Of a DNA stretch of 64,000 bases, positions 7,614 to 17,634 are shown piece after piece. The notes under the pieces were generated by a model. The model saw nothing but the letters and a program-made list of their open reading frames with translations. It did not search any database and was not told where the DNA came from. Source of the stretch: Pseudomonas viridiflava (lineage in GTDB: Bacteria; Pseudomonadota; Gammaproteobacteria; Pseudomonadales; Pseudomonadaceae). The stretch is from assembly GCF_900573885.1 (NCBI RefSeq), contig NZ_UPSE01000449.1, positions 62,001 through 126,000 on the forward strand, given 5' to 3'. The translations under genes were made by a program, and so were the position numbers. The first letter of the stretch is position 1, and the number at the start of each line of letters is the position of its first letter.

Positions 7614-8729
7614 TCAGCAACCGCCTTCCAGGCTGGCGATCCAGCGCGTGAGCATCTCCAGCCCTTCACCATGAACCACCGACCGCCCCAGCTCCGGCAT
7701 CATCACGCTGGGGTCGGCGCTGTCGACGCGGTAAATCAGAACGGATTCATCCGGCTTGCCCGGGTAGATATCCACCAGCCTGTCGCCCGACCCTTTCCCC
7801 GCCGCCACTGGCTGCTTGCAAATGCCGCTGGGAATTCCAGTGGCAGTCGCCAGATTGAGCATCAACCCCGACGTACGCGCCGGCCCTTTCGGGTTGTGGC
7901 AGTGAGCGCAGTTGGCGTCAAGGTAGCTGCGCGCTTGTTTCTCCAGGGTTTCGCCCGCGCGCGGCTGTCCCCACAACGCGTTCTGCGGCACGCCCGCCAG
8001 TTCGGCCGGCAAGCCGCTGAGCAGGCCTTTTTGTTGCCAGCGCTGCAACTGGTTGGCGGCGCCGTCGGCGTACACCACGTCTTTGTTCAGGTGACGCGCT
8101 TTCGGGCCTAACGGGTTGATCCCCTGGCCGTGGTTTTCTTCGTGGCAACCGGCGCACTGATTGGCATCCGGCACTTCGTAGTTCACGGCCAGTGTTTGCC
8201 CGGCGTCATCGAGCAGGCTCAGGCTCTGGCTGTCGCCGGCCAGCTCCAGGTGTGCTTCCTTCTGCTGTTGGTCCCACACATAGGGCAACGCCACCCAGCC
8301 GGTTTTCTGCTTGAGCAGAATGCGCGTTTCCACCAGGTGCACGCGGGCCAGATCAAGACCGGTGCCGGGGTCACGGTCGTCCTGGCTGTTGCGACGCAGG
8401 CGGCCTTGTTCGTCTTTGGGGTAGTAGAAGGTTTTGCTCAGCACGGTGCCGACGGGAAAGTCGACATGCTCCTCGCCATAAACCGCCGCCTCGCCCTTGG
8501 GCAGCCAAACGGTGCGCATCTTGTGTGCGTAGTCGGTGAACAACGGCGTGTTGAGGTCGTACGGCGTGACGTCGGCAACCGGCTGCAAATGCCCGTCGCC
8601 GAGTTGCAACATGCCCCATTCACTCAAGGTTTGCGGGTAGTTCTCGCCTTCGGGCATGTACAACGGTGCCGACTGCCTGGAGCACGCCGCCAGTAGCAGC
8701 GCGCCCGCCAACACAAACCATGCCTTCAT
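7614..8729 (-). CDS. Diheme c-type cytochrome lipoprotein (SO2930 / TIGR03806-like)
   Basis: A 371-residue lipoprotein with lipobox LLAAC (Cys16) and two CXXCH haem sites, CAGCH at 192-196 and CAHCH at 274-278. The rest fits the conserved family known as SO2930 or TIGR03806, which is usually found beside a beta-helix protein. Its ATG at 8729 overlaps the stop codon of the upstream beta-helix gene by 4 nt (ATGA), so the two are translationally coupled. The open frame extends to 8876 but the N-terminal extension has no signal and overlaps the neighbour. It probably works in electron transfer on the periplasmic side of a membrane; the redox partner is unknown. Confidence 0.85.
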   Translation of the reverse strand: MKAWFVLAGALLLAACSRQSAPLYMPEGENYPQTLSEWGMLQLGDGHLQPVADVTPYDLNTPLFTDYAHKMRTVWLPKGEAAVYGEEHVDFPVGTVLSKTFYYPKDEQGRLRRNSQDDRDPGTGLDLARVHLVETRILLKQKTGWVALPYVWDQQQKEAHLELAGDSQSLSLLDDAGQTLAVNYEVPDANQCAGCHEENHGQGINPLGPKARHLNKDVVYADGAANQLQRWQQKGLLSGLPAELAGVPQNALWGQPRAGETLEKQARSYLDANCAHCHNPKGPARTSGLMLNLATATGIPSGICKQPVAAGKGSGDRLVDIYPGKPDESVLIYRVDSADPSVMMPELGRSVVHGEGLEMLTRWIASLEGGC

Positions 8730-9967
8730 GCACCTTGCCCCGCTTTGGCGGAAGCCAGTTCGATGGCCGGCAGTTTCGGCAGGTTGCAGGTGTGGCTGCT
8801 CATGTCGGAGCTGATGTTTTTGTAGCCGTTGGGGGCGTCGACGTTCAGCAACTGCGCGGCGCCGTTGTCGACGCAAATCGCCAGATCGGGCGGCAGTTTG
8901 CCGCCTTTGACTTTGTCGACGTTGACGTAGCCGTCCCAGAGAATGTCTGGCAGACGCCCGCTAAGGCCGAACTGGCTGATGCGCAGCGCTTTGAGTTCGA
9001 GGTTATCGGGGCTGTCGCCGCCCGGGCCGAAACGGTTGCCGTAGATGTAAATGCTCTCCGGATACGGGTCGAAGCCTTCGGCGGTGGAGAGGTCGGTGTA
9101 GCCGGTGCTGAAGTAGCTGCTGACGATCAGGTTGGCGGTTTTGTGCTCGCCGATATCGTTGTCGAAAATTTCCACCTGGTCGTTGGAATTGATCACCACG
9201 CCGGAGCCTGCCGGCACACTGGCGACGGGCGTGCCCTTGTGGCCGAAGTTGTCATGGTTATTGCCCTGTACTTTGTTCTTGTACACACGGGTGGCGCGCC
9301 CGGCCTGCTGCAGGTTGGGCATGTTGAACACCAGAATGCCGCCGGTGTTGCCGGTGGCGACATTGTCGTAAACGTCGGCGCCAATGGTGTTTTCGATTTC
9401 GATGCCGGCCACGTTCTTTTCCGCCCGGCTGTTGCGTACCACCACATTGCGCGACTGGCCGACGTAAATGCCGGCATCCGACGCGCCGATGGCTACCACG
9501 CCGTCGACCAGCACGTTTTCGGTTTGCACCGGGTAAATGCCGTAGGCGCCGTTTTCGGTGGCCGGGCCATTGGTCCACTCGGTGCGCACGCGGCGAATGA
9601 TGATGTTCTTGCCGCCCACCACTTTCAGCGAATCGCCTTTGGTGTCTTCAAACGCCAGGTCTTCGATGGTGAAGTCGGAGGCATCCACTAGCAGCCCTTC
9701 AGCGCCGCTTTTCTGGCCCTTGAAACTCAGCACGGTCTTGTCCATGCCGGCGCCCTTGATGGTCACGCCACTGGCTTTGAGGCTCAGGCTGCGGTCGAGC
9801 TGATACGTACCGGCGGGAATCTCGATCACATCGCCGGCCTTCGCCTTGATCAGCTTGCCTTGCAGCTCTTTCTGGAAATCAACGTGAGTCACCGCCGGTT
9901 TTTCCGGCTCGCCGCAGGCGGCCAGCAACACGGAAACGGCTAACACAGACAAGGTGGCGATACGCAT
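8726..9967 (-). CDS. Parallel beta-helix repeat lipoprotein (TIGR03805-like)
   Basis: A 413-residue predicted lipoprotein: signal peptide with VLLAAC lipobox (Cys18), then a right-handed parallel beta-helix (residues about 45-330) with repeated motifs such as GVTIKGAG, NIIIRRV, NVLVDGV, NVVVRNS and ADVYDNV, as in pectate-lyase-like folds. The C-terminal 80 residues contain two cysteines (LAICVDN, SSHTCNL). The pair with the downstream diheme cytochrome is conserved in several proteobacteria. No catalytic residues are recognised, so polysaccharide binding or lysis is only a possibility. Confidence 0.85.
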   Translation of the reverse strand: MRIATLSVLAVSVLLAACGEPEKPAVTHVDFQKELQGKLIKAKAGDVIEIPAGTYQLDRSLSLKASGVTIKGAGMDKTVLSFKGQKSGAEGLLVDASDFTIEDLAFEDTKGDSLKVVGGKNIIIRRVRTEWTNGPATENGAYGIYPVQTENVLVDGVVAIGASDAGIYVGQSRNVVVRNSRAEKNVAGIEIENTIGADVYDNVATGNTGGILVFNMPNLQQAGRATRVYKNKVQGNNHDNFGHKGTPVASVPAGSGVVINSNDQVEIFDNDIGEHKTANLIVSSYFSTGYTDLSTAEGFDPYPESIYIYGNRFGPGGDSPDNLELKALRISQFGLSGRLPDILWDGYVNVDKVKGGKLPPDLAICVDNGAAQLLNVDAPNGYKNISSDMSSHTCNLPKLPAIELASAKAGQGA

Positions 9968-10100
9968 GGCGGGCTCCGCTAGGCTTTTTGTGAGTTTTTA
10001 TTTCCTACAGAGTTGGCACTATAGTTCCACATTAAATAAAAACCAAGGGTTACGTTGGATTCGGAAAAGCCTGATTTAACCAAATGACATGAACCAACCA

Positions 10101-10200
10101 CTCGTCATCCCCGCGTAGGCGGGGATCCAGGCGCGGTGATTGTCCAAGCAACGCCGCTCGGCTTCAGACTCTGGATTCCCGCCTTCGCGGGAATGACGGT
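10101..10200. repeat. Inverted pair of CATTCCCGC..GCGGGAAT-type elements
   Basis: Hairpins at 10107-10126 (ATCCCCGC-GTAG-GCGGGGAT) and 10175-10194 (ATTCCCGC-CTTC-GCGGGAAT) lie in opposite orientation, each flanked by GTCAT and CCAG. The second fits the ATTCCC-N8-GGGAAT pattern. Similar pairs occur inside the duplicated units at 48581-48676 and 48834-48929. Confidence 0.75.
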
Positions 10201-10285
10201 GGGTGCTGGGAGAGTGAGTCAGGCCGGGCGGCCGACAGCGGCCTGCGGCCCGCACGGCATGCGAAGGGAAGCACACACAAACACC

Positions 10286-10354
10286 TGTAGGAGAGGCTTT
10301 AGCCTCGATGCTCTTCAAACCATCAAGAGCATCGAGGCTAAAGCCTCTCCTACA
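10286..10354. repeat. REPIN-like perfect 30-bp inverted repeat (GTAGGAGAGGC variant)
   Basis: Arms 10286-10315 and 10325-10354 are exact reverse complements around a 9-nt loop. The arm starts TGTAGGAGAGGCTTTAGCC, a variant of the GTGGGAGCGGC family in which compensatory changes keep the palindrome intact. Confidence 0.85.
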
Positions 10355-10381
10355 AAACGCATCCAGAACCTGCGATGGGCC

Positions 10382-11269
10382 CTACAGCGGAATCACCGTC
10401 ACCTGCACATCCGGATCATGGCTTCCGCCCCCGAGAATCACGCCGCGCAGCGGTGAGACGTCGGAGAAGTCGCGGCCTCGGGCGAGGCTGATGTGTTCCA
10501 GAGCAGGACGCACGTTGTTGGTGGGGTCGAAGTCGACCCAGCCCAGGCTCGGGCAGTAGACCGACACCCAGGCATGGGACGCGTCGGCGCCGATCAGCCG
10601 GGGTTGGCCGGGCGGCGGCTGGGTGAGCAGGTAGCCGCTGACGTAACGTGCCGCCAGGCCGCGCGAGCGCAGGCAGGCGAGCATCAGGTGGGCGAAGTCT
10701 TGGCACACGCCACGGCGCCGCTCCAGCACTTCCACCAGCGGCGTCGCCACCTGGGTGGCTTCGGCGTCAAAGGTGAATTCGCGGAAGATTTTTTCCATCA
10801 GCGCCTGCACCCCCAACAGCAGCGGGCGGCTGGGCGGAAAGCAGCTGTCGGCGTAGTCGGAGAAGGCTTTTTTCAGCCGCACATACGGCGACTCGAAGCA
10901 GAAGCGACAGGCGTCCAGCACGGCGTCGGGCTTGGGCTTGCCGTTGTAGGTGAGCACGCTGCGGGTGTGGTCCCAGGCGGGCGACTGGCCAAAGTCCAGC
11001 GCCGGTTGTTCGCGCAGTTCCACCACCAGGCGGGCGTTCACCTGCAACTCGTCGTGCGGTCGCTCGAACGCCAGGCGGGTGACCGGGTTGCCAAACACAT
11101 CCTGTTCGTCGCGGCGGCTGGTGGGCTCCGGGTTGATGTGCAGCTCTTGCTCCACGCAGATCTGCCACGGGCTCGGCCGCGGCCACAAATGCGCCAGCTG
11201 CTGGGCCAGCGACACCGGGCTGTCGTAGCGGTAATGGGTGTCGTGAAGAATCTGATAGCGCGCGCTCAT
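10382..11269 (-). CDS. Transglutaminase-like cysteine peptidase family protein
   Basis: A 295-residue protein with an N-terminal beta-rich extension (about 1-90) and a transglutaminase-like core. The catalytic triad is visible as Cys189 (RRGVCQDFAH), His232 (ASHAWVSVY) and Asp248 (WVDFDPTNN). No signal peptide, so cytoplasmic. Its ATG overlaps the stop of the ATP-grasp/alpha-E gene by one base (TAATG), showing tight coupling. In Iyer and Aravind's comparative work such proteins accompany ATP-grasp and alpha-E proteins in predicted peptide or amide-bond forming systems, where the transglutaminase may act as a peptidase or amide transferase. The actual substrate is unknown. Confidence 0.88.
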   Translation of the reverse strand: MSARYQILHDTHYRYDSPVSLAQQLAHLWPRPSPWQICVEQELHINPEPTSRRDEQDVFGNPVTRLAFERPHDELQVNARLVVELREQPALDFGQSPAWDHTRSVLTYNGKPKPDAVLDACRFCFESPYVRLKKAFSDYADSCFPPSRPLLLGVQALMEKIFREFTFDAEATQVATPLVEVLERRRGVCQDFAHLMLACLRSRGLAARYVSGYLLTQPPPGQPRLIGADASHAWVSVYCPSLGWVDFDPTNNVRPALEHISLARGRDFSDVSPLRGVILGGGSHDPDVQVTVIPL

Positions 11270-13755
11270 TACACCGACACCGTTTGCTTGCTGACGTCAT
11301 CGACATGGGCGAAATGGCGCAGTGCGAGACGATCGGAGGCGTGACCAGCCGATTCCGACACTTGTTTGAGCAGCACCACCAGGCCGTCCAGCACTGCACG
11401 CAGACTGGTAACACCAAACAGCTGGTTCTCCAGGCTGCCCAGGTCGAATGCCGCCAGGCGCTCGGCCAACAGCGACAGACCCACTTCGCGCGGCGCGGCG
11501 AAATCTTCGTTAAGGCGACTGAGCGAGCGCACGGCCAGGCGCAACTGGAACAGCACAGCGTGGGGGTTTTGCTCGTCGAGCAGCAGTAAGTCCAGCACCG
11601 GAATCAGCTGCGGCACGGCCATATAGCGCGACCGATAGGTAATGCTGCTGTTGCCCAGCTCCAGCAGCCATTCCAGGCCAACCTGATCGAACACCGCCAC
11701 GCCATGAAGAAACTCGGCCAGGCTGCTGCTGAGAAATTGCAGGCGCTCGATTTGCCGGCCCACCATGAGAAAGCGCCAGCCTTCGTCGCGCGTCATGTCG
11801 TCCAAGGCAAAGCCGGAGAGCGCGGCGAGCGACATCACCAGGCGGTTGAGGAAATCCAGCAGCTCGCCAAAGTCGGGTTTTTCGCTGTCGAGAATCTGCG
11901 CGTCGTGTTGCAGCTGCACCAGCGCTTGCCAGTTCTCCCGCGAGAGTTTGCCGCGCACTTGCGAGGCCGCCCACTGCAAGCGCAGCAGGTTGGCGCGCAG
12001 GCTGGCGGGCCAGTCCGGGCCCATCAAGGCGACCAACAAGCGGTCGTGCAGGTCGCCGGCTTCGGGCAGCAGTTTCAGGCTTTCGGCCAGCTCCACCGCC
12101 GCTTGCAGCGCCAGCGGATCGTCGCCTTCCACATAGCGCGCGAGCATGATGCGCAACAGCCGCGCGCTGTCGTCGCAGCGCTCGCAGTAGCGACCGAACC
12201 AAAACAGATTTTCAACAATGCGCGAGGGCAGATACGGGTCGCGCCGCACCAGGCCGAGACCGCCGAGGTTCTTTGGATTGGGCCTGGTTTCCCCGCCCGG
12301 CGCCGGCTCGCCCAGCACCCAGGTGTCTTTGCTGGCACCGCCGCGCTGCATCGACACCACGTCGGCGTCGGCCTCGGTGGCCACCCGCGTCAAGCCGCCG
12401 GGCAGAATGCGATAACCATCGGCATCGGCCACGGCATACACGCGCATGCCAATGGCGCGCGGCTGCAACTGGCCATTCTCTGGCTGCCACACCGGTGCTT
12501 GCGAGAGCTGCGCCAGCGCCTGCGCCACGTAGGCGTATGGGCGTTTACGAATGCGTTTGGCCAGTGCTTCGCGCTGCGCCTGGCTGAGGTCCCGGCCAAA
12601 CACCGGGGTGAAACTTTGCGACGGGAAGGCAGGTTTGATCAGCAGCTCCGGCAGTTTTTCCAGCGCCTGCTCCAGCACCGGCTCTTCGCCGCACCACCAC
12701 GTTGCAATCGACGGCAGCAGCAATTCTTCGCCGAACAGGTGCTGGTTGATTTGCGGCAGAAAGCCGAGCAAACCCGGCGATTCCAGCACGCCGCTGCCCA
12801 ATGCGTTGGCCACCAGCACACGACCCTGGCGCACCGCTTCGAGCAGCCCCGGAACCCCGAGGGCCGAGTCTGTGCGCAGCTCCAGCGGGTCGCAGAAGTC
12901 GTCGTCGAGCCGGCGCATGATGGCGTGCACGCGGCGCAAGCCGCTCAGGGTTTTCAGGTACACGGTGGCGTCGCGCACGGTCAGGTCGCCGCCTTCCACC
13001 AGCGGATAACCGAGCTGGCGCGCCAGGTACAGGTGCTCGAAATAGCTTTCGTTGAAACGCCCCGGTGTCAGCAGCACCACCAGCGGCACCTCGCCATCGG
13101 TGGGCGCCTGTCGCGCCAGGGTTTCCTGCAGGGTGCGGAAGAAGGCGTTGAGGTGCTGAATCTGCAAGTCGCGGTACAGCTCGGGAAACGCGCGCGAGAC
13201 GATCTGCCGGTTTTCCAGCGCATAACCGGCACCCGAAGGCGCCTGGGTGCGGTCGGCCGTCACCCACCAGCGGCCATCGGGCGTGCGCGCCAGGTCCACG
13301 GCGTACACATGCAAATAGGTGCCATCCGGCGGCTCGACGCCTTGGCACGGCCAGAGAAAGTTGTTGTGGCCGAAAATCAGTTCGGCCGGCAGAAGACCTT
13401 TGGCAATCAGCGTTTGCGGGCCGTACAGATCAGCCAGCACGCTATTGAGCAGCTTGGCGCGCTGGGCGATGCCGGCGGCGATCTGCTGCCATTCATCCGC
13501 GGCCAACAGGTTGGGCAGCAGGTCCAGTTCCCACGGCCGGTCGGCACCTTTGGGGTCGGCGTAGACGTTGTAGGTCACGCCGTTTTCCTGAATCTGCCGC
13601 GTCAGCAACGCCTGCCGCTGGGCCAGTTGCAGCACGCTGCTGCGTTGCAATTGGTCGAACAGCCGCCGCCAATGCGCGCGCAGGTTGCCCTCGCTGTCGA
13701 GCATCTCGTGGTAGCTACCCGGTGTCAGCCGGTACAGGTCTAGCAGGTCAGGCAT
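11269..13755 (-). CDS. Circularly permuted ATP-grasp ligase fused to an alpha-E domain
   Basis: An 828-residue two-domain protein. Residues about 70-490 are a circularly permuted ATP-grasp domain (family features include YNVYADPKG, ENRQIVSRAFPEL and the LLTPGRFNESYFEHLYLAR region). Residues about 505-820 are the helical alpha-E (DUF403) domain beginning near PYLPSRIVENLFWFGRYCER. In many genomes the two domains are separate genes; here they are fused. By family it should form a carboxyl-amine bond using ATP, on a substrate not yet known. It starts with ATG at 13755, 119 bp downstream of the DUF2126 gene and overlapping the transglutaminase gene. Confidence 0.88.
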   Translation of the reverse strand: MPDLLDLYRLTPGSYHEMLDSEGNLRAHWRRLFDQLQRSSVLQLAQRQALLTRQIQENGVTYNVYADPKGADRPWELDLLPNLLAADEWQQIAAGIAQRAKLLNSVLADLYGPQTLIAKGLLPAELIFGHNNFLWPCQGVEPPDGTYLHVYAVDLARTPDGRWWVTADRTQAPSGAGYALENRQIVSRAFPELYRDLQIQHLNAFFRTLQETLARQAPTDGEVPLVVLLTPGRFNESYFEHLYLARQLGYPLVEGGDLTVRDATVYLKTLSGLRRVHAIMRRLDDDFCDPLELRTDSALGVPGLLEAVRQGRVLVANALGSGVLESPGLLGFLPQINQHLFGEELLLPSIATWWCGEEPVLEQALEKLPELLIKPAFPSQSFTPVFGRDLSQAQREALAKRIRKRPYAYVAQALAQLSQAPVWQPENGQLQPRAIGMRVYAVADADGYRILPGGLTRVATEADADVVSMQRGGASKDTWVLGEPAPGGETRPNPKNLGGLGLVRRDPYLPSRIVENLFWFGRYCERCDDSARLLRIMLARYVEGDDPLALQAAVELAESLKLLPEAGDLHDRLLVALMGPDWPASLRANLLRLQWAASQVRGKLSRENWQALVQLQHDAQILDSEKPDFGELLDFLNRLVMSLAALSGFALDDMTRDEGWRFLMVGRQIERLQFLSSSLAEFLHGVAVFDQVGLEWLLELGNSSITYRSRYMAVPQLIPVLDLLLLDEQNPHAVLFQLRLAVRSLSRLNEDFAAPREVGLSLLAERLAAFDLGSLENQLFGVTSLRAVLDGLVVLLKQVSESAGHASDRLALRHFAHVDDVSKQTVSV

Positions 13756-13874
13756 GTAACGCTCGGCAGACGACAGGAAATCAGAAAGTACCGCTCAAAA
13801 GCGTAGCGCAGCCCGGCAATATCACCCATGGCGCGCCACCTGCTCTGGGCGGCGCTTGCCATGGGCCATACCGG

Positions 13875-16800
13875 TCAGCGTCGATGCAGGCGCAGGTCCA
13901 AGGTCATCGGCAGCTCATCGTTGATCTGCAACGTCGGCACCGACAATTGCCCCGGGTTATGCCCCAGGCGGAAAAAGCGCGCCATGCGCCGGCTTTCCGC
14001 TTCGTTGGCGTTCACCGGCAGGGTCTCGTAATTGCGCCCGCCGGGGTGGGCGACATGATACTGGCAACCGCCGAGCGAGCGCTGCATCCAGGTGTCCAGC
14101 AGGTCGAACACCAACGGCGCATGCACGCCAATGGTGGGCTGCAAGGCGTTGTACGGCTGCCAGGCGCGAAAGCGCACACCCGCCACAAACTCGCCCACGC
14201 GCCCGGTCGGTTGCAACGGCACCGCCACCCCGTTGCAGGTGAGCAGGTAGCGCTGCGGCGGCAGGCCGCTGAGTTTCACCTGCACGCGTTCAAGCGAGGA
14301 ATCGACATAGCGCACCGTGCCGCCGCCACCGCCCTCTTCGCCCAGCACATGCCAGGGCTCGAGGGCCTGACGCAATTCCAGCTCGATGCCGGCCACGGCG
14401 TAATCGCCGATTTTCGGGAAGCGGAATTCCAGATGCGCATCGAACCACTCCGCGCGCAGCGGGTAACCGGCGTTGTTCAGGTCGACAATCACGTCGGCGA
14501 AGTCCTGCTGAATAAAGTGCGGCAGCAGGAAGCGGTCGTGCAGCTCGGTGCCCCAGCGCGCCAGCTTCGGCGGCGCATAGGGTTCACGCCAGAAACGCGC
14601 CACCAAGGCGCGCAGCAGCAGTTGCTGGGTCAGGCTCATGCGCGCATGGGGCGGCATTTCGAAACCGCGCAGCTCCAGCAAGCCGAGGCGGCCGCTGGCG
14701 CTGTCGGGGGAGTAGAGCTTGTCGATGCAGAACTCGGCGCGGTGCGTGTTGCCGGTCACGTCGATGAGCAGATTGCGCAGCAAGCGGTCGACAATCCACG
14801 GCGGGCATTCTTCGCCTGGCGCCGGCATTTGCGAGAAGGCAATTTCCAGTTCGTAGAGCGAGTCGTTGCGGGCTTCGTCGATGCGCGGCGCCTGGGACGT
14901 CGGGCCAATAAACAGCCCCGAGAACAGGTACGACAGCGACGGATGATTGTGCCAATAGCTGATCAGGCTGCGCAGCAAGTCAGGCCTGCGCAGGAACGGC
15001 GAATCGGCGGGCGTGGCGCCACCGAGTACGAAGTGGTTACCGCCACCGGTGCCGGTGTGGCGGCCGTCGATCATGAATTTCTCGGTGGTCAGGCGGGTTT
15101 GCCGCGCTTCCTCGTAGAGAAACTCGGTGCGCTCGACCAACTGCTCCCAACTGGACGAGGGCTGCACATTCACCTCAATCACGCCGGGGTCGGGCGTGAC
15201 GCGGAAGTTACCCAGACGCGGGTCGCTCGGCGGCTCATAGCCTTCGAGCAGCACCGGGCAATGCAGCTCCTCGGCGCAGGCCTCGATGACGTTGACCAGT
15301 GCCAGGTAATCCTCAAGCGCGGCCAGCGGCGGCATAAACAGGTACAAACGCCCGTCGCGCGCTTCGGCGCACAAGGCGGTACGGGTCAGCCAATGGGCCG
15401 ACTCGTCGATCTTCGGCTCGCGTGCATCCGTCGTAGCCGGCGTTTCCCCGCGCTCAGCCGGCAGCACCCGCAGGGCATCGCTGGAGGGCAACTCGGCAAA
15501 ACTCTGATTCGGGTCCGGCACATGCACGAACGGAAACTCCGCCGCCTTCACCCACGGCTGCGACGTCAGCGGCAGGCGATAACCCATGGCCGAATCACCC
15601 GGCACAAGTCGGCAATGCTCGTCGCGCAAATACCAGCGCCCGCTTTGCCAGGCATCGCCATCTGCGGTGCGAGCCAATGGCAGCACTTGGCCGACGACTT
15701 TATCCAGGCCCTGGGCGAAGACTTTGCGCAGTCGCGCCCGCTCCATTTCATCGCTCAGGCGAGAGTCTTCGGCAGTGACGTTTTTGGGCAATGCGCCCTC
15801 GCGCCAGAGGTAATAGAAATTGTCTTCATACGCCGGAAACACGAATTCGCCGGGCAATTGCAGACGCTCGGCAACGCAGGCCAGGAATCGCCCAGCGAGG
15901 GCGCCATCGGCTTCGTAGCTCTGGGTTTCGTCGGCAACCAGCGCCGGGTTGTGCCAGATCGGCTCACCGTCGTAACGCCAGAAACAGTTCAGCGACCAGC
16001 GCGGCAGTTGCTCGCCCGGGTACCACTTGCCCTGGCCGAAATGCACCAGGCCTTTGGGCGCGTACTGCTTGCGCATGCGCTGGTACAGCTCGGCGGACAG
16101 CTTGCGTTTGTTATCGCCCAGGGCGTCGGTGTTCCACTCGGGGCCGTCGGGGTCGTCGATGGACACAAACGTCGGCTCGCCGCCCATGGTCAGGCGCACG
16201 TCGCCTTCGAGCAGGTCGTGATCGATCTGCCGGCCGAGGCGCTCGATCTCCAGCCACTGCTCCTCGGTGTAGGGCTTGGTCACGCGCGGCGCTTCCCAGA
16301 TGCGCTCCACCGACATTTCGTGGGTGAACTCCGCTTCGCACGGCTCCACCACGCCACTGATGGGCGCCGCCGAGGAAGGTTCCGGGCTACACGCCAATGG
16401 AATGTGGCCTTCGCCGGCAAACAGGCCGGATGTTGGATCGAGCCCCACCCAACCGGCGCCGGGCAAGTACACCTCGCACCAGGCGTGCAGGTCGGTGAAG
16501 TCCACGGTGGTGCCGCTGGGGCCGTCGAGGGCTTTGACGTCGGCGGTCAGTTGAATCAGGTAGCCGGAAACAAAGCGCGCCGCCAGGCCGAGGCTGCGAA
16601 GAATCTGCACCAGCAACCAGGCCGAATCGCGGCACGAGCCGGAAGCGTTGACCAGGGTTTGCTCGGGCGTTTGTACGCCCGGCTCCATGCGGATCAGGTA
16701 GCTGATGTCCTGGCTCAAACGCTGGTTCAGGGCCACGAGGAAATCGATGGTCGGCAGCGGCTTGCGCTCGATGCTGGCGACATAGGCGTCGAATTTTGTC

Positions 16801-17171
16801 GTAGGTTCGAGGGTCGCCAGGTACGGTGTTAGCTCGCGTTTTTCATCCGCCGAATAGGTGAACGGGATTTTTTCGGCGTAGGGCTCGAGGAAGAAATCGA
16901 ACGGGTTGAACACCGCCATTTCGGCGACCAGATCGACCTCAATGCGCAGCTCGTCAGTCTTCTCCGGGAACACCAGGCGCGCCAGGTAGTTGCCCTGAGG
17001 GTCTTGCTGCCAGTTGATGAAATGCTTTTCAGGCAGCACTTTCAGCGCGTACGACAGCACCCGCGTACGGCTATGGGCCGCCGGGCGCAGACGAACGATT
17101 TGCGGGCCAAGGTCTACCGCACGGTCATAGCGGTAATGGGTTACGTGGTGCAATGCGACATGAATCGACAC
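13875..17171 (-). CDS. Transglutaminase-like / DUF2126 putative amidoligase
   Basis: A 1098-residue protein. The GTG at 17171 is chosen over an upstream TTG because AGGAGG lies six bases before it and the usual N-terminus [15 protein letters not shown] follows. Residues about 1-300 are transglutaminase-like with Cys180 (GSCRDSAWL), His229 (LHAWCEVY) and Asp245 (VGLDPTSG). The remaining 800 residues are DUF2126, classed as a putative COOH-NH2 ligase (glutamine-synthetase-like), with conserved [22 protein letters not shown] and [16 protein letters not shown] segments. So one chain may both cleave and form amide bonds. It is the first gene of a three-gene leftward operon. Substrate unknown. Confidence 0.88.
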   Translation of the reverse strand: MSIHVALHHVTHYRYDRAVDLGPQIVRLRPAAHSRTRVLSYALKVLPEKHFINWQQDPQGNYLARLVFPEKTDELRIEVDLVAEMAVFNPFDFFLEPYAEKIPFTYSADEKRELTPYLATLEPTTKFDAYVASIERKPLPTIDFLVALNQRLSQDISYLIRMEPGVQTPEQTLVNASGSCRDSAWLLVQILRSLGLAARFVSGYLIQLTADVKALDGPSGTTVDFTDLHAWCEVYLPGAGWVGLDPTSGLFAGEGHIPLACSPEPSSAAPISGVVEPCEAEFTHEMSVERIWEAPRVTKPYTEEQWLEIERLGRQIDHDLLEGDVRLTMGGEPTFVSIDDPDGPEWNTDALGDNKRKLSAELYQRMRKQYAPKGLVHFGQGKWYPGEQLPRWSLNCFWRYDGEPIWHNPALVADETQSYEADGALAGRFLACVAERLQLPGEFVFPAYEDNFYYLWREGALPKNVTAEDSRLSDEMERARLRKVFAQGLDKVVGQVLPLARTADGDAWQSGRWYLRDEHCRLVPGDSAMGYRLPLTSQPWVKAAEFPFVHVPDPNQSFAELPSSDALRVLPAERGETPATTDAREPKIDESAHWLTRTALCAEARDGRLYLFMPPLAALEDYLALVNVIEACAEELHCPVLLEGYEPPSDPRLGNFRVTPDPGVIEVNVQPSSSWEQLVERTEFLYEEARQTRLTTEKFMIDGRHTGTGGGNHFVLGGATPADSPFLRRPDLLRSLISYWHNHPSLSYLFSGLFIGPTSQAPRIDEARNDSLYELEIAFSQMPAPGEECPPWIVDRLLRNLLIDVTGNTHRAEFCIDKLYSPDSASGRLGLLELRGFEMPPHARMSLTQQLLLRALVARFWREPYAPPKLARWGTELHDRFLLPHFIQQDFADVIVDLNNAGYPLRAEWFDAHLEFRFPKIGDYAVAGIELELRQALEPWHVLGEEGGGGGTVRYVDSSLERVQVKLSGLPPQRYLLTCNGVAVPLQPTGRVGEFVAGVRFRAWQPYNALQPTIGVHAPLVFDLLDTWMQRSLGGCQYHVAHPGGRNYETLPVNANEAESRRMARFFRLGHNPGQLSVPTLQINDELPMTLDLRLHRR

Positions 17172-17422
17172 GGCGTGCCTCCTGCGAGCCTTGGCGGGCT
17201 GTGAGCCGCGCAAGACTTATGCCAGCCGAGGCGGAGCCGGTGGTTTCGCTACCCGTCCCTGCACCCCGGCACCAAAATCGCGCCAGTGGCGATGCGTGGG
17301 GCAGAGGATCGCACGTAAACGGGGCGGGCGTGAGGCTGAGGAGGCGGCAAAGGCTCTGCAGGCCCAGAATGTTCAGCCGAACGCAGAGATGGCAGGCGAG
17401 ACAATCAGAACCCACTCAAAAG

Positions 17423-17586
17423 CCCCTCTCCCCTAGCCCCTCTCCCGCAAGCGGGAGAGGGGAATGGATCGGGGAGGTTTCGAGAACTAAAGTCGGATCT
17501 TTCCGCCGTGGAGACGCTGTCTCAAAATGCGCCCGCATCTCTGCTCCCCTCGCCCGCTTGCGGGAGAGGGGCTGGGGGAGAGGGCC
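17423..17586. repeat. REPIN-like inverted pair of CCCCTCTCCCGC elements
   Basis: The left element has a 12-bp stem (17437-17448 with 17451-17462). The right element (17546-17571) is its reverse complement with one stem mismatch, followed by GGGGGAGAGGG as expected for an inverted copy. The two lie about 85 nt apart and could fold into a long cruciform. Confidence 0.75.
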
Positions 17587-17605
17587 GGGGCAGACTCGGT
17601 CACAC

Positions 17606-17634
17606 ACAAAAACGCCAACCCGAAGGTTGGCGTT
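17606..17634 (-). terminator. Rho-independent terminator of ygiQ
   Basis: On the minus strand AACGCCAACC-TTCG-GGTTGGCGTT forms a ten-base stem with a four-base loop and is followed by TTTTGTGTG. It lies about 20 nt beyond the ygiQ stop codon. Confidence 0.85.

Larger units (their letters stand above)
9968..10381. other. Intergenic region rich in palindromic repeats
   Basis: No gene. It separates two leftward operons. It contains an inverted pair of GGGAAT/ATCCCC elements (10101-10200) and a perfect 30-bp REPIN (10286-10354). The stretch 10201-10285 has no visible signal. Sequence just upstream of 9967 is AT-richer than its surroundings and may hold the promoter of the beta-helix gene. Confidence 0.65.

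Noticed and set aside
10286..10354. Possible CRISPR repeat
   Set aside because: One inverted pair, no regularly spaced direct repeats and no cas gene; a REPIN fits better.
13722..16832. A 1036-codon open frame on the plus strand
   Set aside because: It lies wholly antisense to the ATP-grasp and DUF2126 genes, has low-complexity Arg/Gln/His composition and no family motif. It is a by-product of high GC.
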